A stretch of DNA of 64,000 nt from Streptomyces sp. AC555_RSS877 (lineage in GTDB: Bacteria; Actinomycetota; Actinomycetes; Streptomycetales; Streptomycetaceae), in NCBI RefSeq assembly GCF_019049245.1, contig NZ_JAGMUK010000001.1:302239-366238 (forward strand), in the 5' to 3' direction. The notes below the pieces were generated by a model. That model worked only from the letters and a program-made list of their open reading frames with translations, was not told the origin of the DNA and made no database searches. Both the position numbers and the translations under genes were made by a program. Below are positions 43,119 through 54,445 of this stretch, piece by piece; the first letter of the stretch is position 1, and each line of letters opens with the position of its first letter.

Positions 43119-44363
43119 CTACTTCAGCGCGCTGCCCGCCTTCCACTCCTTCCAGTCCATGTTCCACCCGCCGAGCCCGTTGTCGGGAGCGACCTTCCTG
43201 TCATTGCTGTGGACGACCTCGACGACGTCCCCGACGAGGCTGCGGTCGAAGAACCAGCCCGCGGGCGTGTCCGAGCCGCCGCCCTTCACGTCCCTCAGTC
43301 CCACGCAGCCGTGGCTGACATTGACCCGTCCAGGAGCGTCCGGCGCCCAGTAGTTGCCGTGCAGGAAGGTGCCGGAGTCGGTCAGGCGCATGGCGTGCGG
43401 GACATCCGGAATGTCGTACTCGCCCTTGCCGTTCTTCTTCTTGAAGCCGACCGTCGCGCCGTTCATCCGGGTCACCTCGAACATCTCGGTGACGACCATC
43501 CTGCCGTTGTACGTCGTCGTCTTCGGGGCGCCGGCCGTGATCGGCACGGTGGCCAGCAGGTCGCCCTCCCGCCGGACCTCCATGGTGTGCTTGGCCGCAT
43601 CGACCAGGGAGACCTGGCTGCGGCCGATGGTGAAGGAGAACGTCTTGTACTGGAGGCCGTACACACCGGGGGCTCCTTCGACGTCCCTGAGCCGCAGGGA
43701 GACGGTGACCCGGGTGCCCGGCTTCCAGTACCGCTCGGGGCGGAAGTCCAGGCGGCCGTCGCCGAACCAGTGCGGGCGGATCTCGACGGGCGGCTGTGCG
43801 GTGACGCGGACGGCCCGTTCGACGGCCGCGCGGTGCTTGATCTCCCGGTTGAACTCCAGGGAGACGATCATTCCCGTGCCGACGGTGGAGCGGTTCTCCG
43901 GCGTGACGTATCCGATGAAGCGCTCATCGGGGACGTCCGTCGTGAACGTGGTGTGCCGGGCCGACCGGCGGCCGTGGGCGTCCAGGGCGACCGCGTCGAT
44001 CGTGTACTTGGCGGCCAGGGCGAGCTTGTGCTCGTCGGGTTCCCAGGTCAGGCGGTTGTCGGAGAAGTGCCCCGGCACTGTGATCTCCTGCGCGTCCTGC
44101 GAGGTGACGACCTTGACCGACTCCAGGCGCCCGTCGGGGACCCGCACCCGCAGCTTCTCCTCGGGCCGCACCCCCCGGGCGCCGTCGTCCGGCGAGATCC
44201 GGATGACGTCCTCGGGCGCCGGGGGCGCGCCCAGCCCACCGATGTCGATGCCGCCCTTGCCGTCGGTAGTACAGCCGGTGGCCCCGGCCAGCAGTCCTGC
44301 CCATGTCAGTACGGCGGCCAATGCGACCCCCACGCGCCGTGCGCGCCCAGTTACGTGCCTCAC
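43119..44363 (-). CDS. L,D-transpeptidase lipoprotein (Ig-like + YkuD), copy 2
   Basis: A 414-residue paralogue of the neighbouring transpeptidase. Signal region RARRVGVALAAVLTWAGLL leads to lipobox AGATGC, then Ig-like domains (ARGVRPEEKLRVRVPDG onwards) and a YkuD domain with HGNYWAPDAPGRVNVSHGC; C353 is catalytic. Both proteins end with a nearly identical block (NGLGGWNMDWKEWKAGSA here). The GTG at 44363 is chosen because the signal peptide follows at once; the open frame runs further back without features. Divergent from glgX. Confidence 0.87.
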   Translation of the reverse strand: MRHVTGRARRVGVALAAVLTWAGLLAGATGCTTDGKGGIDIGGLGAPPAPEDVIRISPDDGARGVRPEEKLRVRVPDGRLESVKVVTSQDAQEITVPGHFSDNRLTWEPDEHKLALAAKYTIDAVALDAHGRRSARHTTFTTDVPDERFIGYVTPENRSTVGTGMIVSLEFNREIKHRAAVERAVRVTAQPPVEIRPHWFGDGRLDFRPERYWKPGTRVTVSLRLRDVEGAPGVYGLQYKTFSFTIGRSQVSLVDAAKHTMEVRREGDLLATVPITAGAPKTTTYNGRMVVTEMFEVTRMNGATVGFKKKNGKGEYDIPDVPHAMRLTDSGTFLHGNYWAPDAPGRVNVSHGCVGLRDVKGGGSDTPAGWFFDRSLVGDVVEVVHSNDRKVAPDNGLGGWNMDWKEWKAGSALK

Positions 44364-44514
44364 GCGGTACCCAACGACCGGGCCTGCTTCGGGGAAACGT
44401 GAGTGCGACCCAAGCTCTGGGCAGAACAGTGGGGAGAACGACGCGAGGGGGTGTGGCGGCCGGGGCGCCGCACACCCTTCCCAGGTCGTTCCACGAACCG
44501 TGGGAGGCTGACAG

Positions 44515-46749
<2,235 letters not shown>

Positions 46750-46784
46750 ATGTGGGCTGAGAGCGGGCCGGACGAGGGTTCGCA

Positions 46785-46812
46785 GCGGCATCGGCCGATC
46801 GGCCGATGCCGC
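46785..46812. repeat. perfect 28-bp palindrome after glgX
   Basis: The core GGCATCGGCCGA is followed directly by its reverse complement, and the symmetry extends two bases on each side (46785-46812). It lies 36 bases after the glgX stop and about 100 bases before the ABC exporter start. It may be an operator, or a loop-less structure acting as a terminator. Confidence 0.75.
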
Positions 46813-46914
46813 CGTACGACTCCTCGAACACGCAGGTCGTAGGACCAGCGGCCGATCCGGGTCCGGCCAAAACTCGGTGGGCGTTGTCAGTGCCGATCCG
46901 TAGGCTCGCTGCTG

Positions 46915-48723
46915 ATGGCGACGACATCTGAAACCACAGAGGAACCCGGAAAACGCCGCGACCGGTCGGCCGTACGCACACTGCTGCGGCTGTGGCCGTA
47001 CGTCCGGCCCGTGCGCGTGCGGCTGTTCACCGCCGCGTTCGTCGCGGTGCTCGCCTCGTGCGCGGGGCTGGTGATTCCGCTCGTACTGAAGTGGATGGTG
47101 GACGGGCCGGTCGCCGACCGGGACTCCGCTGGGGTGTGGCTCGGGGCGCTGTTCCTGCTGCTGCTCGGGCTCACGGAGGCGTTGCTGTTCGGGCTGCGGC
47201 GGTGGCTGGTGGCACGGCCGCTCGCGGGCGTCGAGGCGGGGATGCGGGCCGATCTGTACCGGCATCTCCAGCGGCTCCCGGTGGCCTTCCACGACCGGTG
47301 GGCGTCGGGGCAGCTGCTGTCCCGGGGGACCACGGACCTGATGCTGCTGCGCATGTTCCTCGCCTTTCCGCTGACGTTCCTGCTGGTCAACGGGGTGACG
47401 ATCGTCATCGGCGTGGTGATCATGCTGATCCAGGAGTGGACGCTCGGGCTGGTGATCCTCGGTCCGGCGATCCCGGTGATCGTGACCTGCGTGGTCTTCG
47501 AGACGCGGTACACCGAGGTGGCGCGGCGGGCCCAGGACCAGGTCGGGGATCTGACGACGGTCGTCGAGGAGAGCGTGCTCGGCATCCGGATCATCAAGGG
47601 GTTCGGCCGGCACCGGAGCCAGGCACGGGCGTTCCGGGAGCTGTCACGGACCCTGAGGGGGACGGAACTGCGCAAGGCGGGGCTGCTGGCGACGATCTGG
47701 GGTGTCATCGTGACGCTGCCGGAGGTGGCGATCGGGGTGGCGCTGGTGCTGGGGGCCGTGCAGGTGGCCGACGGTTCCCTTTCCGCCGGGACCCTGGTCG
47801 CCTTCCTGTCCACGGCACTCGCGCTGCGCTGGCCGGTGGACTCCATCGGCTTCCTGCTGGCGATGAGCCAGGAGGCGGCGACCGCGACCGAGCGGTACTT
47901 CGAGGTGATGGACGCGGAGCCGGAGTCGCGGGCCACGGGTGCCACGACCCGGACAGGCGCCACGACACGGACCGAGGACAGCGGGCTCCGGTTCCACAAC
48001 GTGTCGTTCCGCTACCCCGACGCCCCCGCCGGCTCCCCACCCGTCCTCGACCGGATAGACCTCCACATCCGCCCCGGCGAGTCCATGGCCCTCGTCGGAG
48101 CCACCGGCAGCGGCAAGACCACCCTCACCGCGCTCGTGCCCCGCCTCCACGAGGTGACCTCCGGGCGGATCACGCTGGACGGCGAGGACATCACGGCGAT
48201 GTCCCGTGAGGAGCTGCGCTCGAAGGTGGCGGTGGCCTTCGAGGAGCCGACCCTCTTCTCCGCCGGGGTCGGTGACAACGTCCTCATGGGGGCGCACGGC
48301 ACCGCGGGACAGGCCGAGCTGGAGCGGGCGCTGACCGTCGCGCAGGCCGACTTCGTGTACGCGTTGCCGCAGGGCACGGACACCCAGGTCGGCGAGCAGG
48401 GGCTCAGTCTCTCGGGCGGGCAGCGGCAGCGGCTCGCGCTGGCCAGAGCCGTGGTCGGCCGGCCCAGGTTCCTCGTGCTCGACGACCCGTTGTCCGCGCT
48501 GGACGTGCACACCGAGGCCGCCGTCGAGGCCGCGCTGCGGGACGTCCTCGCCGAGACCACGGGTCTGATCGTGGCGCACCGTCCGTCGACCGTCCTGCTC
48601 GCCGACCGCGTCGCCCTGCTCTCCGGCGGCCGGATCGTCGCCGTCGGCACCCACCAGGAACTGCTGCGCACGAACGCCGAGTACGTCCATCTGATGGCCG
48701 GGACAGAGGAGGCAGCCCAATGA
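46915..48723 (+). CDS. ABC exporter half-transporter, heterodimer 1 subunit A
   Basis: A 602-residue permease-ATPase fusion (type I exporter). Six helices occupy about 30-300 and the nucleotide-binding domain about 345-600. Walker A GATGSGKTT and signature LSGGQRQRLALARA are intact, but Walker B reads FLVLDDPLSALD, with aspartate where the catalytic glutamate should be. That marks the degenerate-site partner of a heterodimer. It overlaps the next gene by four bases (ATGA), so the two are made together. The substrate (peptide, lipid or drug) is unknown. Confidence 0.9.
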   Translation: MATTSETTEEPGKRRDRSAVRTLLRLWPYVRPVRVRLFTAAFVAVLASCAGLVIPLVLKWMVDGPVADRDSAGVWLGALFLLLLGLTEALLFGLRRWLVARPLAGVEAGMRADLYRHLQRLPVAFHDRWASGQLLSRGTTDLMLLRMFLAFPLTFLLVNGVTIVIGVVIMLIQEWTLGLVILGPAIPVIVTCVVFETRYTEVARRAQDQVGDLTTVVEESVLGIRIIKGFGRHRSQARAFRELSRTLRGTELRKAGLLATIWGVIVTLPEVAIGVALVLGAVQVADGSLSAGTLVAFLSTALALRWPVDSIGFLLAMSQEAATATERYFEVMDAEPESRATGATTRTGATTRTEDSGLRFHNVSFRYPDAPAGSPPVLDRIDLHIRPGESMALVGATGSGKTTLTALVPRLHEVTSGRITLDGEDITAMSREELRSKVAVAFEEPTLFSAGVGDNVLMGAHGTAGQAELERALTVAQADFVYALPQGTDTQVGEQGLSLSGGQRQRLALARAVVGRPRFLVLDDPLSALDVHTEAAVEAALRDVLAETTGLIVAHRPSTVLLADRVALLSGGRIVAVGTHQELLRTNAEYVHLMAGTEEAAQ

Positions 48724-50585
48724 CAGTGACGGCGGCGGCGACCACGACCACCAAGCCCGGCCAGGAGCGCCCGGCCGGGGAACCCGCCCGGCAGGACGAC
48801 GACTTCGACCGCGACGTCCTGCCCACTCCCCCGGGCGCCACCGCCGCCCTGCTGCGTTCCCTGCTCGCCCCGATGAAGGCCCGCGTCGCCGTCACCACGC
48901 TCCTGCTGCTGCTCCAGCAGGCGGCCACGCAGGCCGGCCCGCTGCTGGTGGCGTACGCCATCGACAGCGCCGTACCCGCGTTCCGCGACCACGACAACGG
49001 CCCCCTCGTCGCGGTGGGCGTCGGCTATCTGCTGTGCGCGCTCGCCTCCGGCGCCCTGCAGTCCACGTTCGTGATCGCCGCGGCCCGCGTCAACCAGGAC
49101 GTGCTGCTCGACCTGCGCGGCCGTATCTTCCGCCACGCGCAGGCCTTGAGCGTCGACTTCCACGAGCGCTACACCTCGGGCCGGCTCATCTCCCGCTCCA
49201 CCACGGACGTGGAGTCGCTGCGCGAGCTGCTGAACGAGGGCCTGCAGGAGCTGGTCGGGGTCGTCCTGTCCTTCGCCTACATCTCGGCGCTGCTGCTCTG
49301 GCTCGACCTGGGGCTCGGCGCGGTGGCGGTGGCGTCCCTCGGGCCGCTGTATCTGCTCATCCGGCTCTACCAGCGGCGCGCGAAGCGGGTGTACCGGGCC
49401 CGGTCGACGGCCATCGCGGCCGTGATCGTGAAGTTCGTCGAGACGATGAACGGCATCCGGCCGGTGCGCGCGTTCCGGCGCGAGGCGGTCAACGACGCCG
49501 ACTTCCAGGTGCTGAACACCCGGCACGAGCGGACCAACGGCGACGCGCTCCTCGAGATGGCCCGCTATGTGATCGGCTCCCGGCTGGTCGCCAACACGGC
49601 GGTCGCGGTGATCGTGCTGTGGGGCGCGCACCGGGTGGCCGACGGTTCGCTGGAGCTGGGCGTGCTGGCGGCCGCGGTGCTGTATCTGCGGCGGCTGTAC
49701 GACCCCATCGACCGGCTCGGCATGTTCCTGAACTCCTACCAGTCGGCGGCGGCCTCCCTGGAGAAGATCGCCGGACTGCTCGCCCAGACGCCGTCCGTGC
49801 CGGAGCCCGCGACGCCGCGGCAGCTGCCGCCCCTCGCGTCCGAACACCCCGGCCGCGAGGTCGTCTTCGACGGGGTCCGCTTCGCGTACCGCACCGGCGG
49901 CGAGGTGCTGCCCCGCTTCGACCTGACGCTGCCCGCCGGACAGACGGTCGCGGTCGTCGGCTCGACCGGCGCGGGCAAGTCGACCCTGGCCAAGCTGCTC
50001 GCCCGGTTCTACGACCCCTCCGACGGCCGGGTCCTCCTGGACGGCGTCGACCTGCGCGACCTGGCCGGGCCCGAGCTGCGGCGCGGAGTCGTCATGGTGA
50101 CGCAGGAGGCGTTCCTGTTCTCCGGCACGGTCGCCGAGAACATCGCGATCGGCCGCCCGGACGCCACCCGCGAGGAGATCGAGGAGGCCGCGAAGGCGAT
50201 CGGCGCCCACGACTTCGTCACCGCGCTGCCCGACGGCTACGACACGGACGTACGCAAGCGGGGCGGCCGCATCTCCGCCGGGCAGCGCCAACTGGTCGCG
50301 TTCGCCCGGGCGTTGCTCGCCGACCCGGCCGTACTGATCCTCGACGAGGCGACCAGCTCGCTCGACATCCCGGGCGAGCGGGCGGTGCAGCGCGCGATGG
50401 CGACGGTGCTGAAGGGGCGTACGGCCGTGGTCATCGCGCACCGGCTGTCGACCGTGGAGATCGCGGACCGGGTGCTGGTCATGGAGCACGGGCGGATCGT
50501 CGAGGACGGCAGCCCGGACCAACTCGTCGCCGATACCGGCCGGTTCGCGGATCTTCACCGGGCTTGGCGGGACAGCCTGGCGTGA
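48720..50585 (+). CDS. ABC exporter half-transporter, heterodimer 1 subunit B
   Basis: 621 residues; an acidic N-terminal extension, six helices and an ATPase domain with Walker [10 protein letters not shown], Walker [12 protein letters not shown] (catalytic glutamate present), switch [13 protein letters not shown], and a signature that reads ISAGQRQ instead of LSGGQ. Site asymmetry with subunit A: its own Walker A/B joins A's intact signature to form the active site, while A's Asp-substituted Walker B meets this altered signature. A 19-bp tandem repeat covers its stop codon. Confidence 0.9.
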   Translation: MTVTAAATTTTKPGQERPAGEPARQDDDFDRDVLPTPPGATAALLRSLLAPMKARVAVTTLLLLLQQAATQAGPLLVAYAIDSAVPAFRDHDNGPLVAVGVGYLLCALASGALQSTFVIAAARVNQDVLLDLRGRIFRHAQALSVDFHERYTSGRLISRSTTDVESLRELLNEGLQELVGVVLSFAYISALLLWLDLGLGAVAVASLGPLYLLIRLYQRRAKRVYRARSTAIAAVIVKFVETMNGIRPVRAFRREAVNDADFQVLNTRHERTNGDALLEMARYVIGSRLVANTAVAVIVLWGAHRVADGSLELGVLAAAVLYLRRLYDPIDRLGMFLNSYQSAAASLEKIAGLLAQTPSVPEPATPRQLPPLASEHPGREVVFDGVRFAYRTGGEVLPRFDLTLPAGQTVAVVGSTGAGKSTLAKLLARFYDPSDGRVLLDGVDLRDLAGPELRRGVVMVTQEAFLFSGTVAENIAIGRPDATREEIEEAAKAIGAHDFVTALPDGYDTDVRKRGGRISAGQRQLVAFARALLADPAVLILDEATSSLDIPGERAVQRAMATVLKGRTAVVIAHRLSTVEIADRVLVMEHGRIVEDGSPDQLVADTGRFADLHRAWRDSLA

Positions 50586-50629
50586 GCGGGGCAGCCTGAC
50601 GTGAGCGGGGCAGCCTGACGTGAGGCGGT
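50573..50629. repeat. 19-bp tandem repeat spanning a stop codon
   Basis: Units beginning CAGCCTGACGTGAGCGGGG occur at 50573-50591 (one difference), 50592-50610 and from 50611 (degenerate end). The first unit contains the stop codon of the preceding ABC gene, so the stop region has been copied downstream without changing the protein. Confidence 0.8.
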
Positions 50630-50656
50630 GTGGTCCGGCGCGAGAAGCGGAGAGAG

Positions 50657-52414
50657 ATGATCGACGCGTACGAGGATCCCGGCACACCCGACTGTCGTGG
50701 CGGCGGCCGGTATCTGTGGTGGCTGGTGAGGTGCCAGCCGGGCCGGGCCGCCGCCGGTGCGCTGCTGGGCAGCACCTGGATGGTCCTGCTGGCGGCGACG
50801 CCGTATCTGATGGCCCGGGCGATCGACGACGGTCTGGAACCCGGCCACATGGGTGCGCTGGCCGGCTGGAGCGTCGCCCTGTTCGCGGTGGGGTCGTTCA
50901 ACGCCTGGCTGAGCATCATGCGGCACCGCACAATGACCCGGGTGCGGATGGACGCCAACTTCCGCACGGTCAAGGTCGTCGTCGGGCAGGCGGTCCGGCT
51001 GGGCGCCGCACTGCCCCGGCGGGCGGGTGCCGGGGAGGTCGTCACGATCGGTGTGGGCGACGTGCAGACGATCGCCCAGTCTCTGACCGTCGTCGGGCCC
51101 GGGGTGGGCGCGGTCGTCGCCTATCTGGTGGTCGCCGGTCTGCTGCTGTCGGTGTCGACGCTCATCGCCGTGGTGGTGCTGCTCGGCATCCCGGTGATCG
51201 TCCTTCTCGTCGGGCCGCTGCTCACCCGCCTCCAGGGCACCGAGACGGAGTACCGCGAGCGGCAGGGTGTGCTCACCGCCCGGATCGCCGACCTCGCGGG
51301 CGGACTGCGGGTCCTCAACGGCCTGGGCGGCAAAGGGCTGTTCGCCGACGCCTTCCACCGGGACTCGCAGCGGCTGCGGTCCCAGGGCTACCGGGTCGGG
51401 GCGGTGACCAGCTGGGTGCAGGCGCTGGGCGTGGGGCTGCCGACGCTGTTCATGGCCGTCGTGACCTGGCTGGCGGCCCGGCTCGCCGCCCAAAATGCCA
51501 TCACCGTCGGCGAGTTGGTGTCGGTGTACGGCTATGTGGCGGTCCTGGTGGGGCCGGTGGCGTTCTGGGTGGAGTGCGGCTACCAGATCAGCCGCGGTCT
51601 GGTGGCGGCCCGGCGGGTCGTACGGTTCCTGCGCCTGGAGCCGATGGCGGACACCGGCACCCGCGACGCGCCCGCGGAGCCCTCCGTGCTGTACGACCCG
51701 GTGTCGGGCGTGCGGGTGCTGCCGGGGCGGCTGACCGCGCTGGCCGGCGCCCGCCCCGCCGACACCGCGGCCGTGCTCGACCGTCTCGGCCGGTACGTTC
51801 CGTCGGCGGCGACCTGGGGCGGGGTACCCCTCGACGAGATCGCGCTGGCGCAGGTCAGACAGCGGATCCTGGTCGCCGACCACGAGGCCGACCTGTTCGC
51901 GGGCACTTTGCGCGAGCTGGTCGGCGGCGGGGACGAGCAGCGCATCGGGCGGGCCGTGCACACGGCCGTCGCCGACGACATCGTGCAGGGTCTGCCGGAC
52001 GGGCTCGACTCGGCGATCGACGCGCAGGGCCGCAACCTGTCCGGCGGCCAGCGCCAGCGCATGCGGCTGGTCCGAGCGCTGCTCGCCGACCCCGAGGTGC
52101 TGCTGGCCGTCGAACCGACCTCGGCGCTGGACGCCCACACCGAGGCGCGGGTGGCCGAGCGGCTGGGGGCCGCGCGCGAGGGCCGTACGACGGTGGTCAC
52201 CACCACGTCCCCACTGGTGCTGGACCACGCGGACACCGTGCTCCACCTGGTCGACGGCAAGATCTCGGCCACCGGCAGCCACCGCGAGCTGCTGGACCGG
52301 GAGCCGGGATACCGGGCGCTGGTGGCACGGGACGCGGCCATCACCGACAGCACGGACACCGCGGATGTCACAGACGCCACAGACACCACAGACGCCGAGG
52401 AGGCCGTACGGTGA
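50657..52414 (+). CDS. ABC exporter half-transporter with degenerate ATP site, heterodimer 2 subunit A
   Basis: 585 residues, six helices plus ATPase domain. The nucleotide-binding domain is unusual: where Walker A should be, the sequence reads ALAGARPADTAAVLDRL, with no glycine-rich GKS/T loop and no lysine, and Walker B reads VLLAVEPTSALD, with valine for the metal-binding aspartate. The signature LSGGQRQRMRLVRALL is perfect. It cannot hydrolyse ATP alone but can complete a partner's site. ATG 50657 has a GGAG site; GTG 50630 is an alternative. GTGA overlap with the next gene. Confidence 0.88.
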   Translation: MIDAYEDPGTPDCRGGGRYLWWLVRCQPGRAAAGALLGSTWMVLLAATPYLMARAIDDGLEPGHMGALAGWSVALFAVGSFNAWLSIMRHRTMTRVRMDANFRTVKVVVGQAVRLGAALPRRAGAGEVVTIGVGDVQTIAQSLTVVGPGVGAVVAYLVVAGLLLSVSTLIAVVVLLGIPVIVLLVGPLLTRLQGTETEYRERQGVLTARIADLAGGLRVLNGLGGKGLFADAFHRDSQRLRSQGYRVGAVTSWVQALGVGLPTLFMAVVTWLAARLAAQNAITVGELVSVYGYVAVLVGPVAFWVECGYQISRGLVAARRVVRFLRLEPMADTGTRDAPAEPSVLYDPVSGVRVLPGRLTALAGARPADTAAVLDRLGRYVPSAATWGGVPLDEIALAQVRQRILVADHEADLFAGTLRELVGGGDEQRIGRAVHTAVADDIVQGLPDGLDSAIDAQGRNLSGGQRQRMRLVRALLADPEVLLAVEPTSALDAHTEARVAERLGAAREGRTTVVTTTSPLVLDHADTVLHLVDGKISATGSHRELLDREPGYRALVARDAAITDSTDTADVTDATDTTDAEEAVR

Positions 52415-54192
52415 CCGGCTCGACTTCTGCCGGGACGCTGCCCGTCGCCGGACCCGCCGACGTGCGGCGGGCCTCCGTGCGGCTGGTGAAGGCCGACCGG
52501 CGGGCCTTCGCGGCCGCAATCGCGCTGAACGCGCTGGCAGCCGTCGCCGGGCTCGCCGGGCCATGGCTGCTGGGGCGGATCATCGACGACGTGCGGGGCG
52601 GGGGCGGGGTGTCGGCCGTGGACCGGCTGGCGCCGGCCCTGCTGGTGTGCGCGGTGGCGGAGTTGCTGCTGGCCCGGTGGGCGCGGTACGTCGGGCACCG
52701 GTTCGGGGAGCGGACGCTGGCGCGGGTGCGCGAGGAGTTCGTGGAGCGGACACTGGCGCTGCCCGCGTCGGTGGTGGAGCGGGCCGGCACCGGCGATCTG
52801 ACCGCGCGCGGCACGGCCGACGTGGCCACCGTCGGCACCACGCTGCGCGACGCCGGCCCCGAACTGCTCATCAACGGCGTGCAGTTCCTGTTCGCGCTGG
52901 TCGCGGTGTTCGTCATCGACCCGCTGCTCGGCGCGGTCGGCGTGCTGGGCCTGACGCCGATCTGGTTCGCCCTGCGCTGGTATCTGCGCCGGGCGCGGGA
53001 CGGCTACCTGGCGGAGGGGGCGGCCAACTCGGAGGTCGCCGAGGTCGTCGCGGCGACCGCGTCGGGCGCGCGCACCGTCGAGGCGCTTCGCCTGGAGGAG
53101 CGGCGGATCAGGGCGAGCCGAAAGGCCCTGGAGACGTCCCGGCGCACCCGTTTCCACACCCTCCACCTGCGCACGGTGTTCTTCCCGGCGGTGGAGGTGT
53201 CGTACCTGATCCCGGTGGCCGGGGTGCTGGTGATCGGCGGGATGCTGCACGCGGACGGCGCGATGAGCCTGGGCGCGGTGGTGACGGCGGCGCTGTACCT
53301 GCGGCAGATGAGCGATCCCCTGGACCAGATCCTGATCCGGGTGGAGCAACTGCAGAGCAGCGGCGCCTCGTTCGCCCGCGTGGAGGGGCTGGCCCGGGCC
53401 CCGCGCGCCGACGCGGCCGACGCCCCCGTCCCGGCGGACGACCTGATCGAGGTGACCGGCGTCCGGTACGCCTACGACCGGGGCGGCGAGGTTCTGCGGG
53501 GCGTGGACCTGACCGTGCGCCCCGGGGAACGGCTCGCGGTCGTCGGGCCCTCGGGCGCAGGCAAGACCACTTTGAGCCGACTGCTGGCGGGCGTGGACGC
53601 GCCCGGCACCGGCACGGTGACGGTCGGCGGGGTGCCGGTCGTCGGCCTCGGCCCCGAACAGCTGCGCCGCCAGGTCGTCCTGGTCACCCAGGAGCACCAC
53701 GTCTTCCTCGGCACGGTCCGCGACAACCTCCTGATCGCCGAACCCGCCGCGACGGACGACGACCTGTGGGCCGCGCTGGCGGCGGTCGGCGCGGACACCT
53801 GGGTACGGGAGCTGCCCGACGGCCTCGACACCACGCTGGGCGAAGGCGGTTGCCGTACGGACGGCTCCCAGGCCCAGCAACTCGCCCTTGCCCGGGTCGT
53901 CCTGGCCGACCCGCACACCCTGATCCTCGACGAGGCCACCGCCCTGCTCGACCCGACCACCGCCCGTCACACCGAGCGCGCCCTGGCCGCCGTACTCGAG
54001 GGCCGCACGGTCATCGCCATCGCCCACCGCCTGCACACCGCCCACGACGCGGACCGCGTGGCGGTCATGGAGGGCGGCCTGCTGACCGAACTCGGCACGC
54101 ACGAGGAACTGGTGGCGGCGGAGGGGGCGTACGCGGCGCTGTGGGGGTCGTGGCACGGGGACCGGCCGGCTTCCCCGGAGACCTCCGCCTGA
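52411..54192 (+). CDS. ABC exporter half-transporter, heterodimer 2 subunit B
   Basis: 593 residues, permease plus ATPase. Walker A GPSGAGKTT, Q-loop VTQEHHVFLG, Walker B LILDEATALLD and switch IAHRLHTAHDAD are intact, but the signature is TDGSQAQQ in place of LSGGQ. This complements its partner, which lacks Walker A/B but has a perfect signature. Only one of the two ATP sites in the heterodimer can be catalytic. The GTG at 52411 overlaps the upstream stop. No clear terminator follows. Confidence 0.9.
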   Translation: MTGSTSAGTLPVAGPADVRRASVRLVKADRRAFAAAIALNALAAVAGLAGPWLLGRIIDDVRGGGGVSAVDRLAPALLVCAVAELLLARWARYVGHRFGERTLARVREEFVERTLALPASVVERAGTGDLTARGTADVATVGTTLRDAGPELLINGVQFLFALVAVFVIDPLLGAVGVLGLTPIWFALRWYLRRARDGYLAEGAANSEVAEVVAATASGARTVEALRLEERRIRASRKALETSRRTRFHTLHLRTVFFPAVEVSYLIPVAGVLVIGGMLHADGAMSLGAVVTAALYLRQMSDPLDQILIRVEQLQSSGASFARVEGLARAPRADAADAPVPADDLIEVTGVRYAYDRGGEVLRGVDLTVRPGERLAVVGPSGAGKTTLSRLLAGVDAPGTGTVTVGGVPVVGLGPEQLRRQVVLVTQEHHVFLGTVRDNLLIAEPAATDDDLWAALAAVGADTWVRELPDGLDTTLGEGGCRTDGSQAQQLALARVVLADPHTLILDEATALLDPTTARHTERALAAVLEGRTVIAIAHRLHTAHDADRVAVMEGGLLTELGTHEELVAAEGAYAALWGSWHGDRPASPETSA

Positions 54193-54445
54193 CCCGTCCA
54201 GTCCGTATACCGAACATGAATTTCCGGGCAACGGACGATTTCTGGCCAACTTCCTGACGCGCTCCTGACAGAAACCGCCATCTCCTGCGACTCTTCCCAC
54301 GGCCGCTTCACAGCAACCCCACAGCACGAACGTGTGGCGCGGCCGCACGTGGTTCTGCCGCACCGCCCTGTTCTGCCCGGACGGCCCACCCGCCGACCGG
54401 TCTCCCCTGGCCGTGCGACCCGCGGCCACGCAGAAGGAGTCAGTG

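Noticed and set aside
50620..54192. 1190-codon plus-strand frame that could suggest a fused double ABC transporter
   Set aside because: Its first half is out of frame with the real third exporter gene (50657-52414). Only the second half is genuine, starting at GTG 52411.
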